A stretch of DNA of 10,781 nt, taken from contig JAITGT010000052.1 in NCBI GenBank assembly GCA_031280495.1, forward strand, positions 1 through 10,781, in the 5' to 3' direction. Source of the stretch: Eubacteriaceae bacterium (GTDB lineage: Bacteria > Bacillota_A > Clostridia > Eubacteriales > Anaerofustaceae). The translations under genes were made by a program, and so were the position numbers. Under the pieces are notes generated by a model, which saw only the letters and a program-made list of their open reading frames with translations, was not told the origin of the DNA and searched no databases. This document shows positions 6,245 through 10,781 of this stretch, piece by piece; within the stretch, counting starts at the first letter, position 1; every line of letters starts with the position of its first letter.

Positions 6245-6283
6245 ATGGCGAACTAACGAGTGAATAAAGAAGCGCGAAAACTC

Positions 6284-6313
6284 TTGACCATCTGCGCTGC
6301 CTTATGCTATTAT
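6284..6313 (+). promoter_or_regulatory. Sigma-70 promoter with extended -10 for amt
   Basis: TTGACC (6284-6289) and TATTAT (6308-6313) are 18 bases apart, with TG at 6305-6306 forming an extended -10. A second, perfect TATAAT occurs at 6341-6346 but lacks a matching -35. Transcription from either would give a leader of 200 bases or more before the amt ATG at 6557. Confidence 0.55.
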
Positions 6314-6401
6314 CAATCTGTAATTGCCAAAGGTGTCGTGTATAATTGCGGCATTTTGTTTTTTGAAATATTAGCTTTAAACTGCAAATAAGAAGATAAA
6401 A

Positions 6402-6450
6402 ATGCACAAAGGCGTGCATCCTTCATTTGGGATGCACGCCTTCTTTGTTT
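6402..6450 (+). terminator. Terminator-like hairpin in the amt leader, with alternative antiterminator
   Basis: AAGGCGTGCATCC (6409-6421) pairs with GGATGCACGCCTT (6430-6442), a 13-bp stem with an 8-base loop followed by CTTTGTTTTC, a moderate T-rich tail. ATGCAC at 6402-6407, just 5' of it, repeats ATGCAC at 6432-6437. It can pair instead with GTGCAT at 6414-6419, which would disrupt the terminator stem. This is the layout of a transcription attenuator. It could equally be the end of a short RNA of about 100-130 bases that starts at the promoter above. No ligand-binding class is recognised. Confidence 0.5.
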
Positions 6451-6556
6451 TCAGCAGGAAAACAAATGCTTTGGCCCATGGCAGGAACCTCAGCGGCGCT
6501 TTAGTGTTAGTTCGGCCTCAAATCCAAATATATATAGTATAGAAGGGATAACAAAA

Positions 6557-8320
6557 ATGGACTTTGGAATTTGGTACTTAATGGGAGCAATCCTCGTCTT
6601 CTTCATGCAAGGCGGGTTTGCAGCTGTTGAGAGTGGCTTTACGCGAGCAAAAAATGCAGGAAACATCATTATGAAGAACTTGATTGATTTTTGCATTGGC
6701 ACAATTGTGTTTATCTTGCTCGGATCAGGCCTTCTTATGGGCGAGGACGCTTTCATGGGCTTCATTGGCAAGCCAAACCTTGGCGTGTTTACAAACTTTG
6801 TGGCATGGCTGTCCGGAAATGAAGTAGATTTTATAAGCGGATCTAATTTTTTCTTTAACTTGGTGTTTTGCGCGACTACCGCCACAATTGTGTCAGGAGC
6901 AATGGCGGAAAGGACTAAATTCATTTCTTACTGCATGTATTCAGCCCTCATTTCCTTGATTGTATATCCAATCGAAGCCCACTGGACCTGGGGCCCGGAT
7001 GGATGGCTTGCTGGCTTAGGATTCATTGATTTTGCCGGCAGCGCGGTCATACATATGGTTGGCGGGGTTTCCTCATTTATTGGGGCCGCTATGCTCGGCC
7101 CTCGCCTCGGAAAGTACGCGACGGACGAGAAGACTGGCAAAAAGACTTCAAAAGCAATCCCTGGGCACTCCATCACTTTGGGCGCCTTAGGCTGCTTTAT
7201 ACTTTGGTTCTGCTGGTACGGCTTTAATGGCGCGGCTGCGGCAAACTTGCCAAGCCTCTCCTCCATACTGGTTACCACGACCGTCGCCCCTGCTGTGGCG
7301 ACATGCACAACAATGTTCTTTACGTGGATTAAAAATGGGAAGCCAGACGTTTCCATGTCCCTAAACGGGTCTCTCGCCGGGCTCGTTGCCATTACGGCCG
7401 GCTGCGCGTATGTTGACGTTCTTGGAGCACTCGTTATTGGCTTTGTCGCAGGCATCCTTGTGGTTGTTGCGGTTGAAGTCATTGACATGAAGCTGCATGT
7501 TGACGATCCGGTTGGCGCTATCGCGGTCCACGGAGCGAACGGCATGTGGGGCGCAATTGCCGTTGGGCTCTTTGCAAATCCAAATGTGTTTGACCCGTTT
7601 GGCGACGGCGTTGCCACCACAGGAGCGGCGGGGCTGTTTTATGGGGGCGGCTTTTCGCAACTAGGCATCCAGCTTCTAGGCGTTGCCTCAATTGCTTTGT
7701 GGACTGTTGTCACAATGGCTGGGGTATTCTTCTTCATTAAGAAAGTCTTTGGGCTTCGCGTTTCGCCCGAAGAGGAGATATCTGGGCTTGATCTTCCAGA
7801 ACATGGGCTGCCTTCCGCTTATGCAGATTTTCAGCTTGTGCCTGACACTATGTTTTATGCGCAAGCAGGGCTTGCCGTCCCTCTTGCAAGCGCGGTGCCA
7901 ATCGATCAGGCTATTCCTGTTACGAACACTTCCTCGCCTGGAGCCAAGTCTGGCAGTGGCGAGCAAAAAATCACAAAGGTTACGATTATTACAAACCAAG
8001 AAAAGTACGCAGGGCTGCAGTCCGCTTTGGAGGGTATTGGCATAACAGGCTTAACTGTAACAAATGTGCTCGGCTTTGGCATGCAAAAGGGCCATGCAGA
8101 AGCTATCTACCGCGGCGTCCATGTTGAAACGCGCCTTCTCCCTAAAGTTCAGGTGGATATCGTCATTTCAAAGGTTCCTGTAGACACACTTATTGAGGCA
8201 GCCAAAAAATCCTTATACACTGGAAGGGTTGGTGACGGAAAGATTTTCGTCTATGATGTAGAAAGTGTAGTGAAAGTCCGCACCGGCGAAGTAGGATACG
8301 ACGCTTTGCAGGACGAATAA
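6557..8320 (+). CDS. amtB: Ammonium transporter fused to a PII (GlnB/GlnK) domain
   Basis: This encodes 587 residues. Residues 1-425 are an Amt/Rh transporter that starts directly in the first membrane helix, without a signal peptide, and shows SGFTRAKNAGNIIMKN. The conserved pore features are present: Asp158 in IDFAG, the twin histidines His166 (VIHMVGG) and His325 (VHGANG), the Trp/Phe-rich WFCWYGFNG (217-225), and GLDLPEHG before the cytoplasmic tail. A linker of about 45 residues, Ser/Gly-rich at its end, leads to a full PII domain from residue 471. The domain carries Gln510 (Gln39 in E. coli GlnB), the T-loop 509-529, Lys530 (Lys58), GDGK 559-562 and Arg575 (Arg103). The T-loop keeps the Tyr46 equivalent (Tyr518), but the uridylylation Tyr51 is Val523, and Lys573 replaces Arg101. 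Thus the sensor that normally docks onto and blocks the pore when nitrogen is plentiful is tethered and cannot be uridylylated at the usual place. GAAGGGA lies 8-9 bases before the ATG. A terminator follows at 8359. Confidence 0.95.
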   Translation: MDFGIWYLMGAILVFFMQGGFAAVESGFTRAKNAGNIIMKNLIDFCIGTIVFILLGSGLLMGEDAFMGFIGKPNLGVFTNFVAWLSGNEVDFISGSNFFFNLVFCATTATIVSGAMAERTKFISYCMYSALISLIVYPIEAHWTWGPDGWLAGLGFIDFAGSAVIHMVGGVSSFIGAAMLGPRLGKYATDEKTGKKTSKAIPGHSITLGALGCFILWFCWYGFNGAAAANLPSLSSILVTTTVAPAVATCTTMFFTWIKNGKPDVSMSLNGSLAGLVAITAGCAYVDVLGALVIGFVAGILVVVAVEVIDMKLHVDDPVGAIAVHGANGMWGAIAVGLFANPNVFDPFGDGVATTGAAGLFYGGGFSQLGIQLLGVASIALWTVVTMAGVFFFIKKVFGLRVSPEEEISGLDLPEHGLPSAYADFQLVPDTMFYAQAGLAVPLASAVPIDQAIPVTNTSSPGAKSGSGEQKITKVTIITNQEKYAGLQSALEGIGITGLTVTNVLGFGMQKGHAEAIYRGVHVETRLLPKVQVDIVISKVPVDTLIEAAKKSLYTGRVGDGKIFVYDVESVVKVRTGEVGYDALQDE

Positions 8321-8358
8321 GCAAAAGAGACAGTTTAAAGCGATTTATTGCATGCATG

Positions 8359-8391
8359 GCGGCCCAATCATGATGGGCCGCTGTTTTTTTT
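8359..8391 (+). terminator. Intrinsic terminator of the amt gene
   Basis: GCGGCCCA (8359-8366) pairs with TGGGCCGC (8374-8381) around a 7-base loop, followed by TG and eight T residues (8384-8391). It lies 38 bases after the stop codon. Confidence 0.92.
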
Positions 8392-8435
8392 CGCGCTGCA
8401 TTTTGAGGCGTTCTTCGGTCATTCGCGGCGCTATG

Positions 8436-8457
8436 AAAGGAACTTGGCTTCCTTTTT
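8436..8457 (+). terminator. Second, AT-rich terminator-like hairpin
   Basis: AAAGGAA (8436-8442) and TTCCTTT (8449-8455) form a 7-bp stem with a CTTGGC loop, ending in a short T run. It is weak, and could be a backup terminator for amt or chance. Nothing else is recognised between 8392 and the IS-like end at 8478. Confidence 0.3.
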
Positions 8458-8579
8458 AGCCCATATTGCCAAAAATCCCCCCGCCACTAAGGCAGTGGGA
8501 TGAATAGGCAAGGCATTGTCTTTCCTTCGCTAGAGCTCAACAGTGTATTCAGCCGATTAAGCAATAATGCTGCTGTACA

Positions 8580-8904
8580 GTGGAATTAGGCATCAATGCC
8601 AAGTCAGTCTTTTTGTTATGCTGTCATCTTGTGCCTGCAGGTAAATATCGGCCGAAAAGCGTTTGGCGAGGATGTTTCAAACTGGGCAAAAGAAATATTC
8701 GCTTATATGGCTCCTTCGCACAAGACTGCACTGACAGAGCGCAACCACGGAAAAGGCTATATGCATGCACTTTTCAATGCGCGCCCAAAGACAGCGGCAG
8801 GTAAGTTTAAACGCTTGCAAGAGTCCAGGCAGCCGCTTTTGAAAAATGAATTTTAGCTTGGAGCAGTTAAGGGGTATATCGAAAGCCAGGGCGAAAAGCA
8901 TTGA
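8580..8904 (+). pseudogene. tnpA: tnpA, IS200/IS605 HUH (Y1) transposase remnant
   Basis: Three pieces in different frames reproduce a TnpA. The first, from 8580, reads AKSVFLLCCHLVPAGKYRPK, matching the N-terminal SVFLLYYHLV.VVKYR strand. A frameshift near 8655 leads to GEDVSNWAKEIFAYMAPSHK, then NHGKGYMHALFNARPKTAAGKF and LLKNEF, ending at a TAG (8854-8856). The last piece, AVKGYIESQGEKH with TGA at 8902-8904, is the usual C-terminus and includes the helix carrying the catalytic tyrosine. About 30 residues between KNEF and AVKGY are missing. The HUH metal motif, normally HVH, reads YMH, so one histidine is lost. An intact member has about 140 residues and cuts and rejoins single-stranded DNA at the element ends. 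The stop overlaps the tnpB start, the normal family layout. Confidence 0.75.
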
Positions 8905-9969
8905 GCAAAGCGCATAAATTCAGGGTATATCCCAGCAAAGAGCAGGAAACGCAATTTGCCAAAACCTTTGGCTGCGCGCGGTTCAAATATAGCCGCATGC
9001 CTGCAGGCAAGTTAGGGCATTACGGGAAACCAAAGAAAATAAGCTGCGCCTCGGCGCAGCTTAAGGCAGAATTTCCGTGGCTTAAAGATGTCGACAGCCT
9101 CGCGTTTGCGACTGCCCAACTGCACTTGCAGGCGGCATTCAGCAATTTTTCCACAACGCGAAGGCAGGCTTTCCCAAGCAAAAAAGCAGGCCCAAAGGGC
9201 GCAGAATCTTTATTGCCAATTCTGCAAACGGAAACATCGCTTGGCGTATGGCTATTTGAAACTGCCGAAAGCCGGCAAAGCAAAAATCAGGCAGCACAGG
9301 GAACTGCCCAAAGGCTACTTCCTAAAATCTGTTGCGGTGCGCAAAGCGCCGTCCTGCAAGAATTATGCAGCTATTGTGTATGAACATGAAGCTGACATTA
9401 AGCCGATACCGCTTATAGAGCCGAAAGCGGCAATTGGCCAGTCTTTTCCGTGAAGGGAATTTTTGTGGCGCCAGACGGTGGAAAGCAGCTGTCCGAGGTT
9501 TTGCCGGCTTGCGCCCGAAAAGCGCGCGCAATGGCAGCGCAGGCTGCCGCATATGCAAAAAGGCGGCCATAACCGAAACAGCCAGCGCATAAAGGCTGCG
9601 CATCTGCATGAGCAAGTTGCCAATCGGAGAAAAGACTTTTGCGCAAGCAGGGCAGGCGGACAGCCAGCGCCGTTAGCGCAGCCTGTATTGAGGCTTGAAC
9701 ACGAAGGGCATGACGCAGGCCCTCAGTTCCGGCAAAAGCGTCTCAAACAATGGGTGGGAACGTTCCGCGCAATGCTTGTTTGCAAACTTGACGAACAGGG
9801 AAAGCGGCCTGCCATTGTTGGCAAATGGCGTCCGCCAAGCAAAACCTGCCCAAAACGCGGGGAAGCCAAAGATAGCCTTGCGCTGTCTGAGCGCGCATAC
9901 TGCTGCGGCAGTGGCATAAATACCGCAATCAGCATTAGGAACGAGGGCCTGCGCCTGCTGATGGCGTGA
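8901..9969 (+). pseudogene. tnpB: tnpB, RNA-guided nuclease of the IS605 family, frameshifted remnant
   Basis: A TTG at 8901 overlaps the tnpA stop and starts SKAHKFRVYPSKEQETQFAKTFGCARF, the standard TnpB N-terminus, continuing to LKAEFPWLKDVDS. Similarity then hops between frames: FFHNAKAGFPKQK (about 9145-9185), GYLKLPKAGKAKIRQHRELPKGY (about 9250-9320), FSVKGIFVAPDGGK (about 9444), IKAAHLHEQVANRRKDF (about 9590), LNTKGMTQALSSGKSVSNNGW (about 9690-9752), and finally KLDEQGKRPAIVGKWRPPSKTCPKRGE to NTAISIRNEGL, ending at TGA 9967-9969. At least four frame changes are needed. The RuvC acidic residues are damaged: GLDFS is lost at 9435-9450, the E of IEDLN is replaced by a stop in that frame, and DINAAI reads GINTAI. 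The zinc finger is degraded (CPKR, CCGSG). Intact TnpB is a guide-RNA-directed DNA nuclease of about 350-400 residues. This copy is inactive. Confidence 0.85.
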
Positions 9970-10075
9970 ATTTGCGCAGAACCATGGGACGCATGGGGCA
10001 GCCCGCTGGCACTGGCCCGGCTGCGGGCCTTGAGCGGGAAGCACCCGCCTCTGTAGGCGCGGGAGTACTTCACGG
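9970..10075 (+). ncRNA. Right end and omegaRNA/reRNA-like hairpin series, remnant
   Basis: After the tnpB stop there are three hairpins in a row: CCATG/CATGG (9982-9996), GGCCCG/CGGGCC with a GCTG loop (10014-10029), and CCCGC(C)/GGCGCGGG (10044-10063), followed by AGTACTTCAC. In IS605 elements this stretch forms the scaffold of the guide RNA, with the guide taken from the flank just after the end, here from about 10076. Whether any RNA is still made is unknown. Confidence 0.5.
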
Positions 10076-10138
10076 GCATGCTGGCATTGATTGCGTAAAG
10101 CAAAGATCGCTAGGGCAAAGCTGCAAAGCCCGAGCGCT

Positions 10139-10781
10139 TTAGTCAGGCCTGTCATAGCAAGCGAATATGCGGCTACGCGCTTTGATGTTTTTGAAATTCC
10201 TTTCGGCTGCGCCATCCTTCGCGCAGGCGGCTTTGCCTCCGGCGAGGCCCAGCTTTACAGCAGCATTTTCGTCTGCGGGCGCCAGACGAATCATTGCAGC
10301 GCCGCGCCCCATCAAGAGACTGTGCGTTTTTAGCGCCCTGCCGGCTCGCACAACAGCTGTGTTCAGGCTAACCTCTGCAGCCCGCAGAACTCCATTCTTT
10401 TGTATGGCAATGCTCAAGGGTCCATTGCCCGCGCTTTGCCTGCGGCTACCGCATCCTCCATCCCTGATGCAGCGATAATCCTCCCAGGCTGGGGGAAGCA
10501 GTAAAAGCCAATATACTATACAATCCAGCTTTTATTGGCAGCATCATTACACCAGTTGTGATGACGGATTCCTCGTCGCCGTATGCGGCGGTACCAATCA
10601 GACTATAACTGGAGGCCAAAGCGGAGTAGACGGCGTTTTGCCCACTGCGAACCGCAAGCATCACCTGCCGGCAGGCGAATCTGATATAAGTTGAGGTATT
10701 CAAGCTCCAGACTATCCATCGGAAACAGCCCGATTCAGCATCGGCAGCTGGATTTTTGCCGCTCAGATGGGCAAATATCGC
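10139..10781 (-). pseudogene. Unrecognised, apparently broken minus-strand coding fragments
   Basis: No complete gene is seen to the right of the IS end. On the minus strand, open stretches in different frames follow each other. 10781 to 10446 is open in one frame, with SYSLIGTAAYGDEESVITTG and MMLPIKAG. Then, in another frame, GRIIAASGMEDAVAAGKARA ends with TGA just before 10417. Then 10417 to 10139 reads SIAIQKNGVLRAAEVSLNTA, GRGAAMIRLAPADENAAVKL and GLAGGKAACAKDG. Codon use resembles the intact genes and the composition (Ala/Gly/Val-rich) is protein-like, which suggests one or two decayed genes. The GDV.AAV.AG-like pattern recalls bacterial microcompartment shell (BMC) domains, but this is too weak to name a family. 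The fragment continues beyond the window. The 10076-10138 stretch shows nothing. Confidence 0.3.

Larger units (their letters stand above)
8478..10075 (+). mobile_element. Degenerate IS200/IS605-type element (tnpA-tnpB)
   Basis: A tnpA remnant is followed by an overlapping tnpB remnant, flanked by hairpin ends. The right end carries CCCGCCTCTGTAGGCGCGGG (10044-10063) followed by AGTACTTCAC, typical of tnpB-bearing IS200/IS605 right ends, which makes TTCAC at 10071 or just after it the likely boundary. The proposed left end is the hairpin at about 8480-8499 (CCCGCCACTAAGGCAGTGGG), which aligns with the right-end hairpin. The family moves as single-stranded DNA without target duplication, so no direct repeats are expected. 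The left boundary is uncertain. Both genes are broken, so the element cannot move on its own; only trans-mobilisation by a related TnpA is conceivable. Confidence 0.75.

Noticed and set aside
6230..6246. Possible sigma-54 promoter: TGGCAC upstream of the nitrogen gene amt
   Set aside because: The -24 half TGGCAC is perfect, but the required GC of the -12 element is absent (ATGGA instead of TTGCA), and the bases are part of the 11-bp stem.
6402..6542. 46-codon frame starting ATG 6402 (MHKGVHPSFG) as an amt leader peptide
   Set aside because: It has no ribosome binding site beyond AAGAAG at a poor distance, and its first residues are dictated by the hairpin repeats; it contains no run of a regulatory amino acid.
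6928..7620. 230-codon minus-strand frame opposite amt
   Set aside because: It is the complementary frame of a strongly conserved transporter with biased codons; no start site or similarity is seen.
9673..10215. 180-codon minus-strand frame across the tnpB 3' end and right flank
   Set aside because: It runs through the tnpB remnant and the structured right end in antisense. Only its first 40 residues look protein-like, and it was not supported as a gene.
1..10781. CRISPR arrays and tRNA or rRNA genes
   Set aside because: No regularly spaced repeats and no tRNA cloverleaf or rRNA motifs were found; the GGTTCAAAT at about 8979 lies inside tnpB codons.

Overview
The window comes from a bacterial chromosome of roughly balanced GC content. 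Two tandem BMP/TmpC-type lipoproteins without a nearby ABC transporter, one with a relaxed lipobox (S-A-S-C), suggest a spirochaete of the Treponema kind. The GH25 lysozyme and the Amt-PII fusion look equally like clostridial proteins, so the phylum is an inference and not settled.

Positions 1-3046 (minus strand) hold a colinear set read from right to left: trmL-like tRNA 2'-O-methyltransferase, thioredoxin reductase trxB, and two BMP-family substrate-binding lipoproteins, the last cut by the window edge. The bmp genes are tightly packed with trxB and start at GTG or have ambiguous starts. A divergent intergenic region (3047-3231) carries a 17-bp dyad and a strong hairpin. It leads into a plus-strand pair: a 56-codon hydrophobic small protein with a strong ribosome binding site, whose stop overlaps (TAATG) the start of an ArsM/UbiE-like SAM methyltransferase. 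This pair converges on a minus-strand URO-D/MtaA-superfamily protein (4145-5125) that keeps an H-x-C...C zinc pattern typical of corrinoid-linked methyltransferases.

Positions 5126-6556 hold a putative promoter region, a signal-less GH25 muramidase, and a 400-base intergenic region rich in RNA structure: a possible H-type pseudoknot, a good sigma-70 promoter, and a terminator/antiterminator-like leader. These precede a 587-residue ammonium transporter fused to a PII (GlnK-like) domain, which lacks the classical uridylylated tyrosine. A clear intrinsic terminator follows it.

From about 8478 to 10075 lies a decayed IS200/IS605-type element. It has a tnpA remnant (frameshift, degraded HUH motif, internal deletion), a tnpB remnant (several frameshifts, degraded RuvC and zinc-finger residues), and a right end with a hairpin series like an omegaRNA/reRNA. 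The last 700 bases contain broken, unrecognised minus-strand coding fragments. The right part of the window is therefore a degenerating accessory region, while the left and centre are ordinary intact genes.
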